Below, piece after piece: positions 44,647 through 55,000 of a DNA stretch of 64,000 nt. Source of the stretch: Saposhnikovia divaricata (lineage: Eukaryota > Streptophyta > Magnoliopsida > Apiales > Apiaceae). The stretch is taken from the NCBI GenBank assembly GCA_036435485.1, contig CM071600.1, positions 65,779,546 through 65,843,545 of the forward strand, in the 5' to 3' direction. Position 1 is the stretch's first letter. Each line of letters opens with the position of its first letter. The notes under the pieces are model-generated. The model was not told where the DNA came from. It searched no databases and saw only the letters and a list, made by a program, of their open reading frames with translations. The position numbers and the translations under genes are program-made.

Positions 44647-44963
44647 GATAGGTTATAAACCTTAGAACGAGAGTAGAAGGAGTTAAGACTATATAAGGGA
44701 GAGTTTAGAAGCCAAGGAACCGATAGGTATATATAGTAGAATCATTTGGGACGAGGAAAATGCGTATCCATGATATATTTATTGGGCTTAAATATTTTTT
44801 TTATAATGAGTATATAGAGGTATGTATACGTAAATATATATACATATGGATGCATACATATATATGTATATATACGCATATGTACAGATATATACTATTT
44901 TGTTTTCATAATAAACATTTCATGGATATGCAGTTTTATTGAACGAAATGATTTTTCAGGAAA

Positions 44964-46214
44964 ATGCCACCAAGGAGAAATAGAGATAACTCCGGAGAAG
45001 GTGAGGCTTCTACGGGGAGGAATAACCACGTAGGAGATAACCAGAATGACAACCAGAACAATCAAGGACTTAACCAACTAGTAGATCTGTTAAGGCAAAC
45101 CCTAGACCGTGGCCCGCGGGGTCCTGTGCCCAATGTGGTAAACCAGACTGCATCAGCTTTCAAGGCTTTTAAGTCAATTCATCCACCTGAGTTTAAAGGG
45201 TTTGGTGAACCAGTAGAGGCTAGATCGTGGCTGAAAGAGATGGAGAAATCCTTTAAGATTATCGGAGTAGAAGAGGGGCAGAAGACGATCTTTGCCACCT
45301 ACTTGCTGAAGGAGGAGGCGTATTATTGGTGGGAATCTAAGGAAGCAATGGAACCTGCAGGGATAGTAACCTGGGAGAGGTTCACTGAGTTGTTCTTGGA
45401 GAAGTTTTTTCCCGAGCATACGGAAAGTAAGATGGAGATGAAGTTCTTGGAGCTAAGGCAGGGTAATAGGACAGTTGCTGAGTATGAGAAGGAGTTTACC
45501 GAGCTATCTAGGTTTGTGCCACATTTCGTAGATACTGATAAGAAGAAGGCAAGAAGGTTTCAGCATGGACTGAGACCGTGGATACAAACCAGGGTAGCCG
45601 CTTTTGAGCTTACTGAGTATGTTAAAGTGGTGAATAAGGCAGAGGTAATAGAAGCAGGAAGTAATTTTGATCCAAAGGAAAATGAAGGGAAGAAAAGAAA
45701 AGCGGAAAGTTGGGGGGGATATTCGACTAGTGGGACATTTCAGAACCAACAGGGTAGGAGGCCCGGATTTCAGACTGCAAGATTTGGAGGATCTAACCGA
45801 GCGGAAAGTGCGGGTAGTGTGCAAATAGGACCACGGGGAAATGAGAGCCAGTTTAGGCCACCAAGACCACCACTGCAAGACTGTGAGGTGTGTGGAAAGA
45901 AGCATCCAGGAGCATGTGCAAAATCAGGAGGTAGGTGTCATAACTGTGGTCAAGAGGGGCATCAACGGATGAATTGTCCTAGGAAGGGGGTAGTCTGCTA
46001 CAAATGTGGAAAGGAGGGTCACATCTCTAGAGACTGTAAAGTGTCAACAGTGGGACCCGCAGTATCACGACAAAGCAGTGGAGTTAACAGCAACCAACCA
46101 ACCGCTAGGATTTTTAACATGACGTTGGCCGATGGCATAACGGAGATGGACGAGATAGCAGGTACGCGATTACTTATTTTCGTAAATGCATATATAAATG
46201 ATGAGCCGGTATGA
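44964..46214 (+). CDS. gag: Gag polyprotein of the TR-GAG element
   Basis: An intact 416-codon ORF starting MPPRRNRDNSGEG. The capsid-like retrotransposon-gag domain spans about residues 70-225 (SWLKEMEKSF, YYWWESKEAM, FLEKFFPEHTESKMEMKFLE, MVAEY-like VAEYEKEFTELSRF). After a basic, Gly-rich linker come zinc knuckles: a degenerate CEVC-X3-H-X3-C, then two canonical CX2CX4HX4C motifs (CHNCGQEGHQRMNC and CYKCGKEGHISRDC). The ORF ends in FVNAYINDEPV just before the place where the protease DTG/DSG box normally follows, so pol has been removed at the gag-protease border. It should form or join virus-like particles and package the element RNA; enzymes would come from an autonomous relative. The ATG is 318 nt after the primer site. 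Confidence 0.93.
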   Translation: MPPRRNRDNSGEGEASTGRNNHVGDNQNDNQNNQGLNQLVDLLRQTLDRGPRGPVPNVVNQTASAFKAFKSIHPPEFKGFGEPVEARSWLKEMEKSFKIIGVEEGQKTIFATYLLKEEAYYWWESKEAMEPAGIVTWERFTELFLEKFFPEHTESKMEMKFLELRQGNRTVAEYEKEFTELSRFVPHFVDTDKKKARRFQHGLRPWIQTRVAAFELTEYVKVVNKAEVIEAGSNFDPKENEGKKRKAESWGGYSTSGTFQNQQGRRPGFQTARFGGSNRAESAGSVQIGPRGNESQFRPPRPPLQDCEVCGKKHPGACAKSGGRCHNCGQEGHQRMNCPRKGVVCYKCGKEGHISRDCKVSTVGPAVSRQSSGVNSNQPTARIFNMTLADGITEMDEIAGTRLLIFVNAYINDEPV

Positions 46215-46378
46215 TAATAGAGATATGTTAAAGAATTAGAAAAGAATAACAAAGGCAGAATAGACGGTATAGCATGAGAGGTTACGATCGTAATGTAAGA
46301 ACATAAAACTGGTAAGAGTGACGAGGAAATATTGGAAGGTAGAGTACAAGATTAGCAACCTTAGTTATTGCCTACGTT

Positions 46379-46413
46379 GATTCCGAGGACGGAATCCTTT
46401 AAGGAGGGAAGAT
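46379..46413 (+). promoter_or_regulatory. TR-GAG pre-PPT hairpin and PPT
   Basis: GATTCCG / CGGAATC (46379-46385, 46390-46396) is a 7-bp perfect stem with loop AGGA; the PPT AAGGAGGGAAGAT abuts the 3' LTR at 46414. Confidence 0.88.
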
Positions 46414-47464
46414 TGTAATATCCGCAAATTTCAAAAAAAAAAATTATTTTTAGAACGAATTAGAATCGCATTTTATTTGGCCAGCGGGGGAAAATCGAGA
46501 TTAATATTTCAGATCGGTTCGTTAAGCCGAGAAATAGACAACATTTCTCGATCACAGTAAGCGAGTAAATACGGTCCGAAGCACAACACATTCTGTTACA
46601 AAACGCGACATATTCTTCTACTAAACACAATACATTCTTTTACAAACACAAAATGTTCTCACTCTTTTCAACTCCCACGTTTGGTCCCCATGTGGTGCCC
46701 CTTTTTAAATCAAATAAATACAAACAGATACACTACTCCTCTTTATTCCCTTACAACAATCCATAAATACATACAAAATCAGATACTACTTCTACATTTG
46801 CAACAAACACACTCGAGCTAGATAACTGAGTTCTACTCTCCTTTATTTGTCAGAAAAACTCGAACTATATTTATATACAGGGTATGAAGCATCAATTTCC
46901 TTTTCTTATCCTAACTGATTTCGTTTAAGCCTTATATTATATATGTAATTGGTATTAAGTTTTGTTGTGGTTTTTATTTCTTCTTTTCGTTTCAATTTGT
47001 TGGTGGGTTGTGAGTAGTGGTAAAAGAGAGATGCAAAGAGGGGTAGAATAGAGGGTGTCGGAGAGGGGGAGTTTCGAGATGAGGGGTAGAGGCGAGATCG
47101 AGAGAGAGTTGGTCATGTGGGAGAGAACGAGAGAGAGACAGAGATTTAGAGAGAACGGAGAGGTGATACATGAGTAAGAAGAGAGACGACGCAGGGAGAG
47201 GTCGAGGGGTACAGGAGGGAGATGATTGTGGTTTTAAAACCGCGATGTTATGGGAGTTTACTCGGAAGAAATGAGAGAAAAAGAAGGGAGAAGTGAGGGG
47301 GTGTTGACGAGAGAGGCAGAGGGAGAGGGATTTACAGAGAGAGATTGATACCGGAGGGAGGAGGGAGATCGGAGAGAGTGACCGAAGAGATTAAGGTAGA
47401 GAGAGATTGGCGCAGAAAAAAAAAAGAAGGAGAGATTAAGAGAGGGATTCGAGAGAGAGGGAGG

Positions 47465-47534
<70 letters not shown>

Positions 47535-49966
47535 CGGAGTGAGAGAGAGGTCAGGGGAGGGGACGGCGGTGGTGGCGCGTGGGCCCCACGCACCGTCGTG
47601 GAAATTTCTTTTCTGTCAAACTGTTACGACAAAGAAAATAAAATAATAATAAAATATATTTATATATGTATATATAATAATAATAATAATGAATAAATAA
47701 AATGATATTTATATATATATATATTATAGATTTAATAAAAATTATAGATTTATTAATAAATAAAGAGATATTAATAATTGAATAAAAATAGTAATATGAT
47801 AATACAGTGACAATAAAATTGATGAACAATGCTATAAACGGGTTATTAAAATTGGATTAAAATGAATAAAAAGAGTCTGTTGTAAAATATTTTTATAAAG
47901 GATTTTTGGTAGATTAATTAATATTTAAAATAGAAAAGAAAAGAGAAAAGAAAATGATTAATATTTTGGGTATTAATTGATTATTTGATGAACGGTGGAA
48001 TGGTTAAAATTAGATTTAAATGGAATAAAAGAAATGAATACTTGGATTATTTTGTTTGGAGAATAAAATAGAGATTTATTTCTTAAAATAAAACTTAATT
48101 AAATTAGAGCAATTAGAAATGTAGTGAGATTAATAATATTAGGATTATTTCTAATAGAATTATATTTTTCTAAAAAGTGAGAGTATTAATAATGGGTTTA
48201 ATGTGAATGAAAATGGTTAATTGGATAATATTGCTGTGAGATTTAGGAGAGTTTAATAGTAATTAAATTAGGGAATTTTCGAGAATTGTAGATAATTTAT
48301 AAGAGTCAATTTAAATTAGAAGTATTATTTGAATAAATGATTTTACAAAAAAGGTATAATTGTTTTATTAATTAGTCCGAATATTAGTAAAATGTAGAAA
48401 CTTAAGATTTACCTTGTACGTCGTATACTAAATGTGGGTTTTTATTCGATTATAGAGAACCAGAGACGTGGAACAAGTTGGAGTGTCGTACCGCAGGGCT
48501 CAGGCAAGTTTACTAACCCGTACTCCATCGTTCGGAGTATTTATATTGTTATCTATATATAGTATGCTGATTAAGTTTCCGATATTCAAAAGCAAATATT
48601 CTTTCTAGTGGTTTATACCAGATTTTATCCATGCAATTTACATGCATATATATTATTGTTGAGCTGTTTATTACACGAGATGTTTGCAATTTATTTTATA
48701 AGTTGGTTTATATTGTTGAGACGTTTATCGAGATACTTCTTTCGTACTCGCAGAAGAGCTGAGAAAGATATATTTAATAATATTTTCATACTACATTATA
48801 TTTTTTTATTTAAGAGTGGGGTTATATATATAAAGTAAGTTGTGAATACTGATATGGGTCACCTCATTCCGACTCCACTATCAGATCATTTTTTTTTCAT
48901 AAATATTTCCTCTAATCATTCGAGAGGAAAACTAAATTTATTGGAGGTGTTTATCGTTCATTGCCTCTGAACGATATTGGAGTTTATTTTTTTTTTAAAA
49001 CAAAATAAAGGTGCACGAGTCATTCTTACCGTGACGCTTTAGATATTTATTGTTTAAGGTGATCGAAAATTCCGACACCTTATATTCTGGACTAGAGATG
49101 GCAAAAGTGACCGGAGTAACGCACCGGCCCAACTGAGTAGTTTTTAGGGTGTGTTCGAGACGTCGGCCCATCCTTCTATCGATAGTAAACGAGTAGTGAT
49201 AATGGACCGATCATCCATTACTTGAGTAGGCGTTCTGAGAAGAAATCCATTCATCGACATCCTACCGTTAATCGATGCCTTTGTGGTTCTGTTAACTAAG
49301 GTGTTGATCTGAGCAGTTGTTAAATTTTATTCTTTCAAACCACTTGAGCAGTTCTGAGAGATTACTGTATTATTTTCAAGTAGTATTTTGAGTAGTTATT
49401 GAGATTTATTTATTCCTTCATATGAGTAGTATTTCCAAATTTGTAAAAGTTGCCGAATTGATCTCTTTTCAAAAGTATGTACTTATATAAGAGGATATTT
49501 TTTTTATAGAGTGATAAAAACATATTTTGAGCGAATTGTTCTATTATATGTTATCACTATACTTGCTGGGCATTCTTTGGCTCATTCTTGCGATTTTTAT
49601 ATATTATTAACCAGCGGCATCCAAAGAAGGCACTAGCATGGCGAACCAAGATAAAGGGAAGGGGAAAGGCTACTAATTCAGCATTAGCCTTTTTGTATCG
49701 GAGGAGGTTACGAGCTAGGAAGAAGTTGTTTAATGTTTTATTATCTAGTATTCTGTAGTTGTAATATTATTTCCGAGATTCTGGGAGGTGAATTTGTGTT
49801 GTATTAACTTTTTATTTATGGAGTGCTCGTTCTAAGACTATAACCCGTGGAGTAAAATTTGGAGTTGTTATGAATATTGTTGTAGATTATATTATGAACA
49901 GGTGATTTAATATTCCGCAAGAGGTGTAATGACCTAGATTCCTGTAAGGGATTTGGGGGCGTAACA
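46414..49966 (+). repeat. TR-GAG 3' LTR
   Basis: A direct copy of 41090-44630, ending GGGCGTAACA and followed by GTGCT. The main differences from the 5' LTR are microsatellite lengths and isolated substitutions. Confidence 0.92.
47467..47532 (+). repeat. GA microsatellite, 3' LTR copy
   Basis: (GA)n of roughly 33 units, about 12 units longer than in the 5' LTR. It produces a spurious Ser-Leu repeat ORF on the minus strand. Confidence 0.9.
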
Positions 49967-50041
49967 GTGCTCCCGGTCCTTGTTATTTATTTTTAGGGGA
50001 GTTCTCTTTCACTCATATCTCTACTTCGTTTTTATTGTCAT

Positions 50042-50080
50042 GCATGAAAACATGCCATGTTTTAAGTGGGGGAAGGATTG
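50042..50080 (+). promoter_or_regulatory. Element C internal hairpin and internal PPT-like tract
   Basis: GCATG / CATGC (50042-50046, 50051-50055, loop AAAA) stands just 5' of TTTTAAGTGGGGGAAGGA, a near copy of the terminal PPT TTTAAGTGGGGGAAGA. Confidence 0.65.
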
Positions 50081-51527
50081 CTTTTGTTCGATTTTCTTGT
50101 GTTGTACGTAACTAATATTATTACTATCTTTTGTTTCGTTTGATGTCCGTCTTATCTAATTTAGAAATAAGTTTAGTCATGAGTTCGTTTACTTGTTTGT
50201 AAAATTTAAGACATTGTGAGCTTGCAGCCTTGTTTTCTCCTATTTCGTGCCTAGCATTATCAATTTGATGTGAATCTATAAGTTTGATGCACCTTATTGC
50301 ACACACACACTTTAAATGGCATGAAAAGTCTAGATGTTTGTAATTAAATTGTGAACATGTCGATTATCTCTTAGAATGCATGGAATCAAATCGAGAAGAT
50401 GTTATTAAAACTTAAACCTTGTGAGGTCTTGAACGATGATTTCTTTTGCTTGTGTGTTTCTCCGTCTTTATGTATGTTTGTTGCTCTAGGGCTTGCATTA
50501 AACCTTCATTCATGGATGCACCATAATAAGGAAATTCTATTTAGGATAACCTTTTTAGCCATTTTAGCTTGTGAACCATGAAAATAATCCATAGTTACCC
50601 CTTTAAAGCTTATATCAATATTTTTCTTCGTCACTTTCCCTCTTTTATACATGAGTCAAAGCCAAATACTTCACTCTCGACCTAGTTGAGCTAGTTGAGT
50701 CTTGGAAAGAATTGATTGATGAGCATGTTAATTTGGAGAAGTTGTGAAGAGGGAGAATTCAAATTTTTGTAAGTGGGAACTAGTTTGATGTGTATATCTA
50801 GATGTGGTTCAAAGTTCTTTGTAGTATTTATTTATGTTATGCATTCCCTTTGCTAAAAAATAATAATAAAGGGGATGTAAAAAAAAGAAAAAGAAAGGAA
50901 AAAGCAATAAATCTTTGTACATTATTTTGTTTCAATTTTCTTAGTAAATGTGGTTGTGTTTTGTAATTGTAAATGAGCGAGCAAGCATCATTTTGACTTA
51001 ACTAGCGAGACTTTTACACCTTCCTTGAACTTAAATTTTCACACCTTCACCCAAGCCTCATTACAACCCATTTTATGAATTCCTTGTTTTTGGTGCAATC
51101 CGGAATTTAGGTGAACATGCAAGGTCAAGTAGAGCGCATGCATTTTGACTTGGAGTTGAGTGAAATCTCTAGCCCATACTTGTGTGATACATAATTGAGA
51201 GATGTGAGATTTTTCACCATACAATTTCATCTTCTTAATGCGAGGCCATGTATGCTTTGTGATCATCTTGTCTAGTGTTCACGATTGAAGTGCATTCATT
51301 CTATCTTTAATGTCTTGGTTACATATTGCACAAGGTGTGTTATCTTGATTCTTGAATTGGTTGTTAGCTCGTTTTAGTGGATGACAAGGTGAATAGCTCT
51401 ATATGTTTGATTTTAGTTACAAGTAGACGGCTCGGGCAAGTGAGTGTAGTAGTTAGTTTAATTAGTAGGTATTGTTAGTTTTTTGTTTGTTGGTGATTTT
51501 TGTGATTTTGTGGGTACATCATCTATA

Positions 51528-51634
51528 AACCCTCACGAGACCTCACTCGTCCACTAGGGCTACCTAGGGGTTCCAAGGGCTTGTTGCATATGCCAAATGC
51601 AACCGTGATCACCTACGGAAGTGGTACTAGTTAG
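51528..51634 (+). promoter_or_regulatory. Conserved 107-nt structured block, copy C
   Basis: Gap-free match to 17792-17898 with six substitutions by eye; the predicted stems ACGAG / CTCGT, TTGCAT / ATGCAA and ATCAC / GTGGT are all kept. Conservation extends about 20 nt upstream (TTTTGTGGGTACAT). Confidence 0.8.
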
Positions 51635-51659
51635 GAGTATATGGTTATGTTAATTTTAG

Positions 51660-51697
51660 TTTGCTCGGGACTAGCAAAGTTTAAGTGGGGGAAGATT
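51660..51697 (+). promoter_or_regulatory. Element C pre-PPT hairpin and PPT
   Basis: TTTGCT / AGCAAA (51660-51665, 51673-51678) enclose a 7-nt loop containing GGGA; TTTAAGTGGGGGAAGATT follows and abuts the LTR at 51698. Confidence 0.75.
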
Positions 51698-52928
51698 TGA
51701 TAACGTGTATTTTATACACGTTTTGTCTTTTATTCTTCTACATTTTTGTTAGTTTCGAATGTTGTTTTATTAATATTTGTTATATTTTTCATCTTTCAGT
51801 GCCTCGTGCTTAATTGTTGAAATGATGGCTTAATTTGGGCATGAAAGCGAAGATTATTCAAGAAGGAAGTTAGAAGATGAAAAAGCTCGCGATATCGGGA
51901 GGTGTTTAATGTATTATCTTGAAGATTTTATCTCGTACGGGCTGATGTACGGCCGTTCGACAGGCCGTTCAAAGGAGCAGATTTTTTGTACGGGCAGCTG
52001 TACGGCCGTTCGACAGGCCGTACGACCCCTGCTGTGTATTAAAAGAGCATTAAAACTTAACCTACATCTTAACATCTAACAACTTCATCTTCATCTAACC
52101 TAGCCTCTTCAAGGAAAAATTAGGGTTAGTAGAGTAGATAGAAAAACATCAATTACTCATAATCTAGCATTGATTATGAGTAACTAACTTCATATATTTG
52201 GCTCAAGGAGGAATTCTTGTACAAAAACCCATTTCAATTTAAGTAAGTTTTATTTAACTCTATCTTGAATGCTTGTGATGTATTGTTCATGATTTTGCTT
52301 GAAGATTTGTAAGTTGCTTCACCTTACTCTTCTTGTATCTTCAATTGATAATTGTTTGTTCTAATACGTAATCGTTAGTTCATTCATTATAGTAGCACAA
52401 GATTTAGTTTACCTAAATCCACAAGATTCAAGTACAAATACCTAGGTTGAGCTTCTCATCCTTGGGTTTGTCCTAGCCTCTCTTTGTTTAATTCCTTGAC
52501 TTGGTTAAATTGATAGTGCTTCATTATTGGTTGCTAGTGTCAAGAGAGTTAATTTATGTGCTTCACTAAATTAGTGTTTATAGAAGAGAAATAAGTGATT
52601 GTGTGCTTCACCAATTATCTTGGTTAGGTAGAGTTGGATATATTTGCTTGTTGTTGGGTTGAAGTGCTTGATTTTCCATTATCCTTGGGTCAAGTATTTC
52701 TTATCTTGCTAATTTATTCATTGTGTTGGTAAATTTGGATAGTTGCCATTGATTTAGTTGTATTTTTGTAGCAATTTAGTTATTGTATGCAAGGTGTTTG
52801 ATAAAACACCTCAACCAAACTCAAACCCCCCCCCAATTTCCACACGTCTAAATTGTAAGAGATAATCTACTCGAAATCGATATTGATAGTCCTTCCCTGT
52901 GAACGAACTACGAAAAACACTACCTTCA
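51698..52928 (+). repeat. Element C LTR shared by two interiors
   Basis: This 1231-bp LTR starts TGATAACG and opens with the inverted repeat AACGTGTA / TACACGTT (51702-51709, 51715-51722). It ends ACCTTCA. A PPT lies on its left and a primer site on its right, so it serves as 3' LTR of the left interior and 5' LTR of the right interior. Two GC-rich palindromes sit at 51947-51970 and 52000-52023. Confidence 0.8.
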
Positions 52929-52931
52929 AAT

Positions 52932-52949
52932 TGGCGCCGCTGCCGGGGA
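52932..52949 (+). other. Element C primer-binding site (Asp-type tRNA)
   Basis: TGGCGCCGCTGCCGGGGA starts 4 nt after the LTR end; same site as in element B and of Athila type. Confidence 0.85.
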
Positions 52950-53095
52950 AGGCAACAATATTAATTTTGAGTTTATCGTTTCTTATATTTTAGATTTTAT
53001 CTTTGTATATAGTTTTTTTTCTTTCTTTGTTTTTTGTTATTGGTGTGTCTTCATGTTTATTGGATATAGACATGAACTAACTCTTTCAGGAGACG

Positions 53096-53457
53096 ATGGA
53101 TAACTATTTTGGTTGGAATAACGCTCAAGATTTCACCTATGATCAAGAACGATATCAAGATTTTAATTCTTTTCAGAATTTTAATGCGTATCAGGTGAAT
53201 TCTTTATATTCTACAAACTCATGCTATGATCCTTACCCTCCTAGCATCGATTATTCTAATGCTTTTGAAAATCAATGTTATGATCCGCAATATAATTCCC
53301 AAGATCATCAAGGGTCTTCTTCATCTTCCTTATCATCATTAGAGGAGATGATAAACCAAATGGCGGCAAACAACCTCCAACTTGCTTTTGAAAATCGATG
53401 CTATGATCCGCAATATAATTCCCAAGACCATCAAGGGTCATCTTCATCTACATTTAC
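53096..53457 (+). CDS. Element C Tyr/Asn-rich short protein, truncated by insertion
   Basis: The ATG at 53096 lies 146 nt after the primer site. The product (MDNYFGWNNAQDF...) shares the FGWNNAQ(D/N)F and QERYQDFN motifs with the element B protein. It is rich in Tyr, Asn, Gln, Phe and Ser, and a segment FEN(Q/R)CYDPQYNSQDHQGSSS occurs twice around LEEMINQMAANNLQ. The minus-strand gypsy LTR cuts the frame at 53457; the apparent stop at 53476 belongs to that LTR. I find no domain match by eye; it occupies the position of gag. Confidence 0.65.
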
Positions 53458-53576
53458 TGTCATGCTCGGTTTCTAAGTGTTAACAAAAATTTGGCATTAC
53501 GACGGCTATATATCGAACGTTCCAAAAATTATACCATCAAAACCAAGCCACACCGGGCATCCATAAAACTTTTACA

Positions 53577-55000
53577 TAGAGCTGTTAACGAACCGAGCTG
53601 TTCGTGAGCAAGCTCGAGCTCGGCTCGTTAAGGGCTCGGCTCGGCTCGGTTCGTTAAGAGCTCGAGCTCGAGCTCGAACACAAAAAAAAGCTCGTTAAGC
53701 TAACGAGCTCGAGCCGAGCTTTTAACATGTGCGGCTCGAGCTCGGCTCGAGCTCGGCTCGAGCTCGGTTCGGCTCGTTAAAAGCTCGAAAAAAAATCAAA
53801 ATTTTTACTTTTTCTTTTTTTATCTTCAATCAAATTAATTTTTTATTTTTTGAAAATTTGGGAATATCACTAAATTAGATATATCTTGACATCCGTATGG
53901 TTGGATCGTCGAAAAATATTTTTTAAAAAATAGAAACAACAATTCGTGACAAAGCACTAGTTACTAGTACTAGTAAAATTAGTAGTGATCTACTAAGATC
54001 TCCAACCAAATTAATTTTTTATTTTTTGAAAATTTGGGAATATCACTAAATTAGATATATCTTGACATCCGTACGGTTGGATCGTCGAAAAATATTTTTT
54101 AAAAAATAGAAACAACAATTCGTGACAAAGCACTAATTACTAGTACTAGTAAAATTAGTAGTGATCTACTAAGATCTCCAACCAAATTAATTTTTTATTT
54201 TTTGAAAATTTGGGAATATCACTAAATTAGATATATCTTGACATCCGTACGGTTGGATCGTCGAAAAATATTTTTTAAAAAATAGAAACAACAATTCGTG
54301 ACAAAGCACTAGTTACTAGTACTAGTAAAATTAGTAGTGATCTACTAAGATCTCCAACCAAATTAATTTTTTATTTTTTGAAAATTTGGGAATATCACTA
54401 AATTAGATATATCTTGACATCCGTACGGTTGGATCGTCGAAAAATATTTTTTTAAAAATAGAAACAACAATTCGTGACAAAGCACTAGTTACTAGTACTA
54501 GTAAAATTAGTAGTGATCTACTAAGATCTCCAACCAAATTAATTTTTTATTTTTTGAAAATTTGGGAATATCACTAAATTAGATATATCTTGACATCCGT
54601 ACGGTTGGATCGTCGAAAAATATTTTTTAAAAAATAGAAACAACAATTTGTGACAAAGCACTAGTTACTAGTACTAGTAAAATTAGTAGTGATCTACTAA
54701 GATCTCCAACCAAATTAATTTTTTATTTTTTCAAAATTTGGGAATATCACTAAATTAGATATATCTTGACATCCGTATGGTTGGATCGTCGAAAAATATT
54801 TTTTAAAAATATTTTTTAAAAAATGCAAACTAGCTGCTCGATAACGGCTCGTGTGCGGCTCGATTTCTTAATGAACGCTAGCTTGAACAAATATTTTGTG
54901 CGATAATAAAGCTCGGCTCGGCTCGGTTCGTTAAGAAAAAAAGTAAAGCTCGGCTCGTTTAGCTCAAAGCTCGGCTCGGCTCGGTTCGTTAACAGCTCTA
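53577..55000 (+). mobile_element. hAT-type MITE with internal 176-bp tandem array
   Basis: The 1424-bp element has an exact 8-bp target duplication CTTTTACA (53569-53576, 55001-55008) and perfect terminal inverted repeats (TAGAGCTGTTAACGAACCGA and its complement). Subterminal zones are packed with GCTCG / CGAGC motifs, as in the smaller hAT MITE at 31284-31694. There is no transposase. The centre is a tandem array. Confidence 0.92.
53831..54825 (+). repeat. 176-bp tandem repeat array inside the hAT MITE
   Basis: The landmark CAAATTAATT occurs at 53831, 54007, 54183, 54359, 54535 and 54711: five intervals of exactly 176 bp, with a sixth partial unit. Units differ by only a few substitutions and show no net indel. 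Each unit contains short palindromes (ACTAGT, AGATCT, CCGTACGG). Confidence 0.95.

Larger units (their letters stand above)
41090..49966 (+). mobile_element. TR-GAG type retrotransposon (Tekay/Del-like, gag only)
   Basis: LTRs at 41090-44630 (3541 bp) and 46414-49966 (3553 bp) differ at few positions. The 5-bp duplication is GTGCT (41085-41089, 49967-49971). The 1783-bp interior carries an initiator-Met primer site, one intact gag ORF, a pre-PPT hairpin and a PPT, and no protease, RT or integrase. This is the layout of TR-GAG elements, gag-only partners of autonomous gypsy elements. High LTR identity and an intact gag argue for recent mobility. Confidence 0.92.
49972..51697 (+). other. Element C interior, 3' part
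   Basis: This continues the sequence interrupted at 41089 (empty site GTGCT). It has no ORF of note. It contains a hairpin-plus-PPT copy near its start, the conserved 107-nt block, and the terminal hairpin and PPT before the LTR at 51698. Apart from these signals it does not visibly align with elements A and B. Confidence 0.7.

Noticed and set aside
44760..44942. 60-aa ORF upstream of TR-GAG gag
   Set aside because: AT-rich leader sequence with TATA repeats; the real gag ATG is at 44964.
53831..54825. Regularly spaced repeats resembling a CRISPR array
   Set aside because: Units are directly tandem with no unique spacers, lie inside a MITE, and the DNA is a plant genome.
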